In this document: positions 1 through 5,759 of the stretch, piece after piece
Position numbering within the stretch: position 1 is the first letter of the stretch
How the letters are laid out: each line of letters starts with the position of its first letter
Source of the DNA: JBEIVB01 sp040374085
Lineage (GTDB): Bacteria > Bacteroidota > Bacteroidia > UBA4408
Length of the DNA: 8,140 bases
Direction of reading: 5' to 3'
Assembly (NCBI GenBank): GCA_040374085.1
Contig: JBEIVB010000099.1
Coordinates: forward strand, 1 to 8,140
Program-made: the position numbers and the translations under genes
The notes under the pieces: model-generated
Told to the model about the DNA's origin: nothing
What the model saw: only the letters and a program-made list of their open reading frames with translations
The model's database searches: none

Positions 1-72
1 CCGTACGCACATCCTGAACATAGAGGCATTTCGGTTGGCCATGTGTAGGTTGTTAGACCACGTTGCTTTTAT
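1..72 (-). pseudogene. Decayed 3' fragment of a paralogue of the 760-residue propeller protein
   Basis: Read on the minus strand, positions 2-40 encode GQPKCLYVQDVRT. This matches residues 720-732 (GQPKWLNVQDVRT) of the intact protein encoded at 853-3135 at 11 of 13 positions. At the DNA level, 2-40 matches 940-978 at 32 of 39 positions. Five of the seven differences are silent and two change residues (W to C, N to Y), so the copies diverged while both were translated. Weaker similarity continues upstream to about position 72 (K, V and P of residues 710-719 are kept), but the codon matching Leu715 is TAA at 53-55. No longer open frame reaches it from upstream. The intact protein has 28 further residues, so about 87 bases of the fragment should lie beyond the left edge. 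I read it as a pseudogene remnant. It could instead be the end of a nearby gene that was rearranged. Confidence 0.6.
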
Positions 73-139
73 AAAATTATGTTTCCCTCTTTATGCGGAG
101 TTTTTTGCCAACATCGGCATCCCACTTTTGATTGAAGAG

Positions 140-553
140 TTATTGGGCATGTTCTTGGTATAATGTCAAGAATTTTTTTCTGCCAAAGGATAAATAGTAA
201 AAAAACAACACAAAAATCGGGACTGCCAATAAAATGAGATAATAGAAACCGGCGAGTTCAGATAGTATAAAGTGCAAAACAATGATAACAAGCCCCAAAG
301 GCATTAGGGTTCTACCGTGTTTAAATCCACCAACGCTCATACGGACCGCTTCATTTTCTTTAAGCGTTACGGTAACATCCGGACTGCTGCACCAATCCAC
401 TTTGGCCGTTACAGAATGTTCTCCGGCAGTAGTTGAAAAATCTTTGGTTTCGCCATTGGCAATTGTACCAACTTGCGTCCCGTCAATAAAGACTTTGTAA
501 TCTCTAAATCGGTTGTTGTACTCATTGGTTCGTTGTATTCTGATGGTCGCCAT
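140..553 (-). CDS. Small PEGA-like two-helix membrane protein, function unknown
   Basis: This encodes 137 residues if started at the Met of MATIRIQRTN. An in-frame Met 10 codons earlier (583) is possible but adds only a polar, lysine-rich leader. Residues about 18-75 look like a small beta-sandwich of the PEGA or carrier-surface type: YKVFIDG, then VGTIANGET, then AGEHSVTAKVDW. This is the 'organism-supplied ligand plus gravity of repeats' pattern seen in many envelope proteins. Residues about 82-100 and 103-123 are strongly hydrophobic and should form a membrane hairpin, followed by a short basic tail (GRKKF). The likely topology is a small soluble beta domain tethered to the inner membrane. 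I do not know a function. It stands alone on the minus strand in an AT-rich stretch whose composition is unlike the large gene to its right. Confidence 0.72.
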   Translation of the reverse strand: MATIRIQRTNEYNNRFRDYKVFIDGTQVGTIANGETKDFSTTAGEHSVTAKVDWCSSPDVTVTLKENEAVRMSVGGFKHGRTLMPLGLVIIVLHFILSELAGFYYLILLAVPIFVLFFYYLSFGRKKFLTLYQEHAQ

Positions 554-680
554 ATTTCTGATGTTTTTGTCTTGCTTGTTCAACTTGTGAAGCTAATAAT
601 ATAAAGCGATAAACGTGTCTGAACCAACTGAAAACTGCTTTGCCACCAACCTTCATACGAAATATACACCGCGAAAATTA

Positions 681-702
681 GGTAAAAACACCATTTTTTA
701 CC
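681..702. repeat. Perfect 8-bp inverted repeat with A/T-rich arms
   Basis: GGTAAAAA at 681-688 is the exact reverse complement of TTTTTACC at 695-702, with a 6-nt loop (CACCAT). It lies about 150 bases downstream of the large gene's stop codon. It could be a weak bidirectional stem-loop in the transcripts or a protein-binding palindrome. It is not a classical terminator, because the stem has few G/C pairs and no clean T-run follows on either strand. Confidence 0.4.
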
Positions 703-792
703 TTTGCATGAAATCTGTTCCCATTGTGCAGTTATCTTACCCAAACAAAGCGACTGACCTGTTGGTTTTTTTCCAAAGTTCAATGTGAGGGT

Positions 793-809
793 GGTTGACT
801 TTTTCAACC
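793..809 (-). terminator. Possible stem-loop downstream of the propeller gene
   Basis: GGTTGA at 793-798 pairs with TCAACC at 804-809 around a 5-nt loop, 44 bases past the stop codon of the 853-3135 gene. The position suits a transcription end for the thioesterase-propeller unit. The stem is only 6 bp and no T-run follows on the minus strand, so this is a weak call. Confidence 0.22.
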
Positions 810-852
810 GGAGGTAATTCCCAAGCTGGATTTCCTATTTGCATTTTGCGCT

Positions 853-3135
853 TCACCTTCCGCCAAAAACATACCCCTTAGCTTCTTTCCCAATAATCCA
901 AATCAAAGCAGGGCCCATGCCGGAAGGCGTAAAGCATATCGTTCGTACATCCTGAACATTCAACCATTTCGGTTGCCCCTTGTCGGGGGCTAAGAGCACC
1001 CGGGTTTTATCTACGGCCACTACACCGCCTTGGGGCATCGGATATAGATTAAGTGGGTAAAAATCTTCGGGCCAGGGCGTTGGTGCAGATTTGCCCTCCG
1101 GCGCAAACAGGTTGATGCGGTTGCCGACTCGGAAAGCCAGCACATCTGCTTTTCCACTGTGCCATACCGCCACAAGCTTACCCGGAGGCATGGGCTTATC
1201 GATGCTGTCGGCTTGGTTGAGAGAGAGCTTGTATAAGCTGTTGCCTTTTTGCAACCACCAATGCGATGCATCCGGGGCTTGCACGGCATACAACATGCCC
1301 TCTGGTAAGGTAGCCTTGCGTTTGCTTTTTCCTTTTTTGTTTTTGCGCACGAGGCTGCCATCGGTGCACACCACCCAATAGGCTCTGTCTTCGCCCTGCT
1401 GCACGCTCATAACGCGATGCAAATCGGCACCTACGCTAAGGTTGCTTTTCCAATCGGGCACCGGCTCTCCGGCCGACTGGTAGTTGAGCACCAACCCGGT
1501 TTGGGTGGGCAGGGCAATGCGGTAGGTGAGGGTAGAGGCATCGCCCACTGCAGTAAAGGGTGCAATGGGTGGTTCGGGCAGGGATACAGGGAAGTTGCGG
1601 GCCTCTTTTCCTTTCGGGGTAAAGGCATGGAGCTTATCGGCTTCCATAATCAATAGCCTATACCGGTCGGCTTTGGAGGCCATGGGGTATATGCCGGGCC
1701 AGCTTGCTTGTGCAAAGGTGTGTTCCCAGGCAAGGTTGCCTTTTGCATCCAAGGCCTTTAGGCTTTTACCTGCCTCCAGGGTCAAGAGCACGGGAAAGCT
1801 GTCGGTGTTCAGCAGGGGTAGAGCTTCTGCTAAGAGGCTGTCGGCTTCGGGCATACGAAAGCGAAACACCGGAAGAGGCTCCCGTGGGCTTTCGATTTCA
1901 TAATGTTCGGTAAATGAAAACAATCCGGATGCGGGCCTTCCTTCCTCTAATTTTCTGAAGCCATCTGAGGTTGGCTGCACCACAATCAATGCGGCTTTCC
2001 TTCCCTCTGCCTCAGGTAGGACCGAGGGCAACAAAGCGAGGTGCTCGGGCCGGGTTACCAGCATCCATCCTTCTGCAGTTGGCCTCACGGCTTTCCAAAT
2101 GCGGCTTCCCAATGGCGTGATGGACCAAGACACCGGCAGCAGAAATCCTCCACCGGGAAGTGGCAGAAGTCCGTCTACCGAAGGCAATGCTTTTCCGCCC
2201 AACCAACCCAGGGCGATGGTATCTGCTGCGCTGCACAAGGTGGTATGCACGGTGGCTAGGGCCAATGAGGACGGCCTCAGGGTTATAGATTTTCCACTGT
2301 CGGGGCTGAGGGTTATGCTAAGCCCATCCACCTTCCATTCCTTACCCTGAACCAAGGCGTTGCCCAGAGATGTCAATAGCTTTAATGTGCCCGCAGCAGA
2401 TTTGCCCAACCAGGCAGGAGCTGCCTGAGCGAGGCCTTCCCACACCACGCTGTTGGGCTCCCATTTGAGGCTGCCGGCCTTCCAGCCCTCTCCGCCTTTT
2501 TTAGCCCACATCACATCGTAGGGGTTGTTTTGGGACAACAACAAATTTCTTATGGGCGAGGATTTCTCAGAGGGTGACGCAAAGCGCTTTTGCACCATAC
2601 GTGCCAGTCTTCTGCTCTTGCTCACCACCCAGCGATGCCGGGCCTGAGCCAGCCACCAGCCCTTCTCCCAAGGAAATGGGCACATGCCGGCGGTGTCGGT
2701 GGCAGGATGCCAGTCGGGCAGGTCTGCCCATTGCTGAACCGCCTCCAGCACCCGGTGGGCAGGCCAGTTGGCACCGGGTTCAAACACCAGCACGAGGGTG
2801 TCGGAGCAGCGCATGCCCATCATGGTGAGGGATTTAATCCATTCACCCGCACCGGCATCTTGCTGGGCTTTCAACAGCCACTCGTTCCAGCGCTGGGTGC
2901 TCCAGGTGTTGTGCGCATCGAGCATGGCGCGCATGGGATGTCCGTCCGGCAGCTGCCACCATGCCAAAAGATGTTCCAGTGGGCGCGGATCCACCCAGGC
3001 TTGAGTGGCCTCGGGCAAAAGGCCATCCCACAGGGTGTTTTCGGGCAACTGCCGCTCTTTCAAACGCAGATAGCCCAGCACCAGCAAAACCAGCACCGGT
3101 AAAATGAGCATGGTGGCCAGAATGCGTTTGGTCAT
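853..3135 (-). CDS. Large N-terminally anchored protein with a C-terminal seven-repeat propeller-like region
   Basis: This encodes 760 residues. After MTKR, residues about 5-23 form one hydrophobic segment followed by basic residues, with no lipobox cysteine. It is therefore probably an uncleaved anchor with the rest outside the cytoplasm. Residues about 30-450 form an unrecognised domain, possibly akin to DUF3352-type proteins, and are very rich in tryptophan; I count about 35 Trp in the whole protein, near 4.6%. Residues about 455-760 hold repeats of 38-47 residues. Each has a short strand, a G-K or G-N turn and often a Trp or Pro after it (starts near 457, 500, 546, 593, 632, 672 and 711; for example KALDAKGNLAW, HAFTPKGKEAR, NLFAPEGKSAP). 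This resembles a seven-bladed beta-propeller, a scaffold that usually binds partners or ligands. The start codon lies 2 nt after the stop of the thioesterase gene, so the two are probably co-transcribed. The biological role is unknown. Confidence 0.85.
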   Translation of the reverse strand: MTKRILATMLILPVLVLLVLGYLRLKERQLPENTLWDGLLPEATQAWVDPRPLEHLLAWWQLPDGHPMRAMLDAHNTWSTQRWNEWLLKAQQDAGAGEWIKSLTMMGMRCSDTLVLVFEPGANWPAHRVLEAVQQWADLPDWHPATDTAGMCPFPWEKGWWLAQARHRWVVSKSRRLARMVQKRFASPSEKSSPIRNLLLSQNNPYDVMWAKKGGEGWKAGSLKWEPNSVVWEGLAQAAPAWLGKSAAGTLKLLTSLGNALVQGKEWKVDGLSITLSPDSGKSITLRPSSLALATVHTTLCSAADTIALGWLGGKALPSVDGLLPLPGGGFLLPVSWSITPLGSRIWKAVRPTAEGWMLVTRPEHLALLPSVLPEAEGRKAALIVVQPTSDGFRKLEEGRPASGLFSFTEHYEIESPREPLPVFRFRMPEADSLLAEALPLLNTDSFPVLLTLEAGKSLKALDAKGNLAWEHTFAQASWPGIYPMASKADRYRLLIMEADKLHAFTPKGKEARNFPVSLPEPPIAPFTAVGDASTLTYRIALPTQTGLVLNYQSAGEPVPDWKSNLSVGADLHRVMSVQQGEDRAYWVVCTDGSLVRKNKKGKSKRKATLPEGMLYAVQAPDASHWWLQKGNSLYKLSLNQADSIDKPMPPGKLVAVWHSGKADVLAFRVGNRINLFAPEGKSAPTPWPEDFYPLNLYPMPQGGVVAVDKTRVLLAPDKGQPKWLNVQDVRTICFTPSGMGPALIWIIGKEAKGYVFGGR

Positions 3136-3137
3136 GG

Positions 3138-3662
3138 TTAGGCGTTGGTTTCGAAGAGGCGCTTCAACTCGGTGGCTTCAGAGGGCTTCATCTTGCCGGC
3201 CAGGATGAGGCTGAGCTGCCTGCGGCGCAAAGCTGAGGCAAAACGTTCCTGTTCCAACTCGGTTTGCGGCATCACTTCGGGCACACCAATGGGACTGCCC
3301 ATCTGGTCTACGGCCACAAAGGTGTAGATGGCTTCGTTGCATTTGCGCAGTTCTCCGGTGCTGTGGTTTTCGATGTACACATCTATGCACACTTCCATAG
3401 AAGTGCTGAAGCTGCGCGATACTTGTGCGCTGAGGGTTACAAGATCGCCCAGGCGTATGGGCTGGTTGAAGGAGACGTTGTTTACGGCTGCGGTAACCAC
3501 CACGCGCCGGCACAATCGGTGGGCCGAGATGGCGGCCACCATGTCGAGGTGGTGCAACAACCTGCCGCCCATCATATTGCCTAAGGTGTTGGTGTCGTTG
3601 GGTAAAACGAGAAAAGTTGAAATGGCGCGCGTTTCAGATGCGGGCTTCGGTTGAAGAGCCAT
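3138..3662 (-). CDS. Acyl-CoA thioesterase, hotdog fold (YciA/BACH-like)
   Basis: This enzyme should hydrolyse acyl-CoA to free fatty acid and CoA in the cytoplasm. The 174-residue product fits the family length. Its signature is PNDTNTLGNMMGGRLLHHLD at residues 21-40, where the N-D pair and the helix ending in Asp40 form the hotdog active-site region. VNNVSFNQPIRLGDLVTLSA (60-79) and the NEAIYTFVAVD strand (109-119) follow. The tail, LSLILAGKMKPSEATELKRLF (150-170), is helical. I chose the Met of MALQPKPASE because homologues begin a few residues before the ETR-x-I-x-x-F strand. A Met 20 codons earlier (3722) would place a good promoter candidate inside the coding region. No clear Shine-Dalgarno site precedes the start. 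The physiological acyl chain cannot be told from the sequence. The gene is divergent from hemJ and leads into the propeller gene with a 2-nt gap. Confidence 0.92.
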   Translation of the reverse strand: MALQPKPASETRAISTFLVLPNDTNTLGNMMGGRLLHHLDMVAAISAHRLCRRVVVTAAVNNVSFNQPIRLGDLVTLSAQVSRSFSTSMEVCIDVYIENHSTGELRKCNEAIYTFVAVDQMGSPIGVPEVMPQTELEQERFASALRRRQLSLILAGKMKPSEATELKRLFETNA

Positions 3663-3678
3663 GGAGGGTAGGTTTCGG

Positions 3679-3710
3679 TAAAGGTAGGGAATGGCATGAC
3701 CCCACCACAA
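3679..3710 (-). promoter_or_regulatory. Candidate Bacteroidota promoter for the thioesterase unit
   Basis: On the minus strand, TTG (3710-3708) is followed by 21 nt and then TACCTTTA (3686-3679). This fits the Bacteroidota -33/-7 pattern (TTG, 19-21 nt, TAnnTTTG) except for the last base. The start of transcription would fall about 10 bases before the chosen ATG at 3662. Confidence 0.35.
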
Positions 3711-3790
3711 CATTTGCGTCATTTTTTACCCATGCTGCAGATGCTTCAAATGCAGGCAAAAGGCTAAGTTTACACCAAAGATGTAGGTCG

Positions 3791-4324
3791 ATGGATTTTC
3801 TTTCGCTTAAGGCGTTGCACATCATATTTGTGGTATGCTGGTTTGCCGGGCTATTTTATATCGTTCGTTTGTTTGTGTATGCAGCCGAAGCACAGGCACG
3901 CCCCGAGGCAGAGCGTTCATTGCTTTTGCCCCAGTTCCTTTTGATGCAGCGCCGCCTGTGGTTTGGCATCACCTGGCCCGCTATGGTGGGCACGTGGGTG
4001 TTTGGATTGCTTATGGTGGTGCAGGTGCCCGGCTATTTAGAGCAAGGCTGGTTTCAGGTGAAGCTGGTGCTGGTGGTGTTGCTCACGTTTTACCACTTGG
4101 CTTGTGGCCGCATCCACAAGCGGCAGAGGGCCGGACTTCCGGTAATGGGCGCCCAGGCCCTGAGGGTGTGGAACGAGGTGGCCACGCTGTTTCTGGTATC
4201 GGTGGTGTTTTTGGTGGTGTGCAAAACCACGCTCAGCGCGGTGAACGCAACGCTCGGATTGGTGCTGCTTGCGGCGCTGTTGATGGCCGCCATTCTAGGG
4301 TATAAACGGTTACGAAATAAATAA
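3791..4324 (+). CDS. hemJ: HemJ, protoporphyrinogen IX oxidase (CopD-like)
   Basis: HemJ oxidises protoporphyrinogen IX to protoporphyrin IX, the next-to-last step of heme synthesis, in the cytoplasmic membrane of bacteria that lack HemG and HemY. The 177-residue product has about five hydrophobic segments (near 8-28, 56-78, 86-105, 128-145, 152-172). Family features are KALHIIFVVCWFAGLFY at residues 7-23, with the essential heme-ligand histidine at position 10, RLWFGITWPA (55-64), WFQVKLVLV with Lys91, YH (101-102) and VWNEVATLFLVSVVFLVVCK (126-145). I start at MDFLSLKALH because the family motif begins at once; the frame stays open upstream but runs into the divergent thioesterase. AGG lies a few bases before the ATG. 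One oddity is FYIVRLFVYAAEA, where many HemJ proteins have a Pro before the Arg and a His or Gln after the Tyr. The DUF1003 gene starts 9 nt later. Confidence 0.92.
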   Translation: MDFLSLKALHIIFVVCWFAGLFYIVRLFVYAAEAQARPEAERSLLLPQFLLMQRRLWFGITWPAMVGTWVFGLLMVVQVPGYLEQGWFQVKLVLVVLLTFYHLACGRIHKRQRAGLPVMGAQALRVWNEVATLFLVSVVFLVVCKTTLSAVNATLGLVLLAALLMAAILGYKRLRNK

Positions 4325-4333
4325 TCCAAACGC

Positions 4334-5071
4334 ATGAAAAAGCAACAAGAGTTCTGCTCGGTGATGATGAAGCCCTATCCACAGGGTGAGGTGAGGCCGG
4401 TTTCTGCATTGGGCGAAGAGTTTCTTGGGGTGGCTCAGAATTTGGGCTTTGCCCTGCAAACAGATGGTTTCATCAGCAACGAAGGATATTTGCGCATCCG
4501 CAAGGAGCTTCTGAAAAAGCAGCTCGAGCAGGAGGTAGGTGAGCTTACTCAGCTTCAGGAAGAGGTGCTCCAGAAGATGAGTCTGCAGCAGACGGTGGCT
4601 GCCGATGTAGATGAAGATTTTGAGGAAAACCTCACCCTCGGCCAACGCCTATCTGACCTCATTGCCTCGTTTGGCGGAAGCTGGCGCTTCATCTTCTCGT
4701 TTTTTGGGGTGATTATGTTGTGGATAGCTGCCAACACCTGGCTTTGGGTAACAAACCCTTTTGACCCTTTTCCTTTTATATTATTGAATCTGGTGCTGAG
4801 CTGCATCGCCGCCATTCAGGCCCCCATCATCATGATGAGCCAGAACCGCCAGGAAGCCCGCGACCGCCTGCGTTCCCGCAACGATTATCAGGTGAACCTG
4901 AAGGCCGAACTGGAGATTCGCCTGCTCCACGAAAAGCTCGATTTTATACTCAACCACCATGGCCAACACCTCAACCGCCTAGAGGGGCTGATGCTGGAGT
5001 TGCTCGAAGAAACAGACGGAAAGAGGCACCGCAAGTCGGGATCCAAACCCGATGCGGCCGAGGAGAAGTGA
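4334..5071 (+). CDS. DUF1003 membrane protein
   Basis: This 245-residue protein has the full DUF1003 core: TLGQRLSDLIASFGGSWRFI (101-120), the FDPFPFILLNLVLSCIAAIQ segment (143-162) and QAPIIMMSQNRQEARDRLRS (162-181), then a DYQVNLKAELEIRLLHEKLD tail. There are two membrane helices near 117-138 and 145-167. Residues about 54-88 (RIRKELLKKQ...EEVLQKM) should form an amphipathic helix or coiled coil, and the C-terminus is charged. The function of DUF1003 is not established. Many Bacteroidota members begin with a CxxC-type cysteine cluster; here only one cysteine (Cys8) is left near the N-terminus, so any metal-binding head seems lost or never present. It is co-directional with hemJ at a 9-nt gap and probably co-transcribed. 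Its stop codon lies one base from the 3' end of the opposite-strand tRNA. Confidence 0.92.
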   Translation: MKKQQEFCSVMMKPYPQGEVRPVSALGEEFLGVAQNLGFALQTDGFISNEGYLRIRKELLKKQLEQEVGELTQLQEEVLQKMSLQQTVAADVDEDFEENLTLGQRLSDLIASFGGSWRFIFSFFGVIMLWIAANTWLWVTNPFDPFPFILLNLVLSCIAAIQAPIIMMSQNRQEARDRLRSRNDYQVNLKAELEIRLLHEKLDFILNHHGQHLNRLEGLMLELLEETDGKRHRKSGSKPDAAEEK

Positions 5072-5072
5072 G

Positions 5073-5147
5073 TGGGCGGTAGGGGATTCGAACCCATGAC
5101 CTCTACCCTGTCAAGGTAGCGCTCTAAACCAACTGAGCTAACCGCCC
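5073..5147 (-). tRNA. tRNA-Val (anticodon GAC)
   Basis: The minus strand folds as a 75-nt cloverleaf. The acceptor stem GGGCGGT (5147-5141) pairs with ACCGCCC (5080-5074). The D-arm is GCTC/GAGC with AGTTGGTTTA, and the anticodon arm is CTACC-TTGACAG-GGTAG with GAC at 5112-5110. The T-arm is ATGGG-TTCGAAT-CCCCT and the discriminator base is A (5073). GAC reads GUC and GUU valine codons. The T-stem has one T-C mismatch (second pair). The 3' CCA is not encoded and must be added enzymatically. The gene follows ubiX by 31 nt on the same strand and meets the DUF1003 gene head-on. Confidence 0.95.
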
Positions 5148-5166
5148 CGGTATTATTATATTGGGG

Positions 5167-5197
5167 CAATAATAGGCATTACGATCCTTCCTGCCAA
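5167..5197 (-). promoter_or_regulatory. Candidate promoter for the tRNA-Val gene
   Basis: On the minus strand, TTG (5197-5195), a 20-nt spacer and TATTATTG (5174-5167) resemble the Bacteroidota TTG-N19-21-TAnnTTTG promoter with one mismatch. It overlaps the 3' end of ubiX and lies 20 bases before the tRNA 5' end, giving a short leader. The tRNA could also be processed from a ubiX read-through transcript. Confidence 0.35.
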
Positions 5198-5745
5198 CGT
5201 TGGGTGTTGTGCGTTATGCCCAAATGATCTAAGATTCGGCTTACCACGGTGTGCGCTACTTCTTCTACGGTAGTGGGGTTGTGGTAGAAGCTGGGAACGG
5301 CCGGTAGCACGATGGCCCCTGCTTCGGTAACCGCCACCATGTTGCGCAAATGAATGAGGCTGAGGGGCGTTTCCCGCGCCACCAGAATGAGCTTGCGCCT
5401 CTCCTTTAAAATCACATCTGCCGCACGGGTCATGAGGTCGTCGGAGGTGCCTGCGGCAATCCTACCCAAGGTTCCCATGCTGCACGGCACCACCACCATG
5501 TGCTCGTAACGCGCGCTGCCCGAGGCAAAAGGCGCGTGAAAGTCGTATTTCTGATACCGGGTAAAGGGCAACTGCTCGAAGGACCGGTTGCCGCATTCCA
5601 ATTCCCACACGTGGGCCGCCTGGTCGCTCATCACCAGCCCAACCCGCACGCTGCCCTCAGGCTGACGCGCCAAGGCCTCCAACAACAAGCGTGCATATAT
5701 GGCGCCGCTGGCACCCGTTACTCCAATCACAATGCGCTTTTCCAT
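5179..5745 (-). CDS. ubiX: UbiX flavin prenyltransferase
   Basis: UbiX joins a dimethylallyl group from dimethylallyl phosphate to reduced FMN, making prenyl-FMN, the cofactor of UbiD-type decarboxylases; it acts in the cytoplasm. The 188-residue product is of normal length. The flavin-binding start is IVIGVTGASGAIYARLLLEA (5-24). The core is MVVVPCSMGTLGRIAAGTSD (83-102), RAADVILKERRKLILVARET (107-126), PLSLIHLRNM (127-136) and GAIVLPAVPSFYHNP (143-157). I chose the Met of MEKRIVIGVT because the first beta-strand begins there; an upstream extension would overlap the PorT-like gene. No ubiD is visible. UbiX serves ubiquinone synthesis in proteobacteria, but Bacteroidota use menaquinone, so its client decarboxylase here is open. 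The gene lies 14 nt after the PorT-like gene and is probably in its transcript. Confidence 0.95.
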   Translation of the reverse strand: MEKRIVIGVTGASGAIYARLLLEALARQPEGSVRVGLVMSDQAAHVWELECGNRSFEQLPFTRYQKYDFHAPFASGSARYEHMVVVPCSMGTLGRIAAGTSDDLMTRAADVILKERRKLILVARETPLSLIHLRNMVAVTEAGAIVLPAVPSFYHNPTTVEEVAHTVVSRILDHLGITHNTQRWQEGS

Positions 5746-5759
5746 GATATAGGTAACCG

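Larger units (their letters stand above)
554..852. other. AT-rich intergenic stretch without a supported gene
   Basis: These 299 bases separate two minus-strand genes. A 75-codon minus-strand frame at 580-807 has no recognisable domain, no signal peptide and an irregular composition, so I do not call it a gene. A weak minus-strand promoter-like pair for the gene at 140-553 may lie at 596-627 (TTG, 21 nt, TATATTAT), but the -7 element fits the Bacteroidota consensus poorly. Two inverted repeats are listed separately. A hand count of 601-660 gives about 42% GC. Confidence 0.6.

Noticed and set aside
580..807. 75-codon minus-strand frame between the PEGA-like gene and the propeller gene
   Set aside because: It has no recognisable domain, no signal peptide and an irregular composition, and it overlaps the alternative start of the PEGA-like gene by 4 nt. 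It is probably chance in an AT-rich intergenic stretch.
2590..3102. 170-codon plus-strand frame opposite the propeller gene
   Set aside because: It is antisense to a well-supported gene, His/Pro/Gly-rich and without domain features; high-GC shadow frame.
3765..3772. TAAGTTTA as a -7 element for hemJ
   Set aside because: No TTG-like -33 element lies at 19-21 nt upstream, so it is too weak to call a promoter.
3835..4305. 156-codon plus-strand frame overlapping hemJ
   Set aside because: It is a Gly/Arg/Ala-rich out-of-frame reading of hemJ, which has clear family motifs.
5159..5171. TATTG-GGG-CAATA hairpin as a terminator between ubiX and the tRNA
   Set aside because: The stem is only 5 bp with a 3-nt loop and no T-run, and it lies beside the candidate tRNA promoter.
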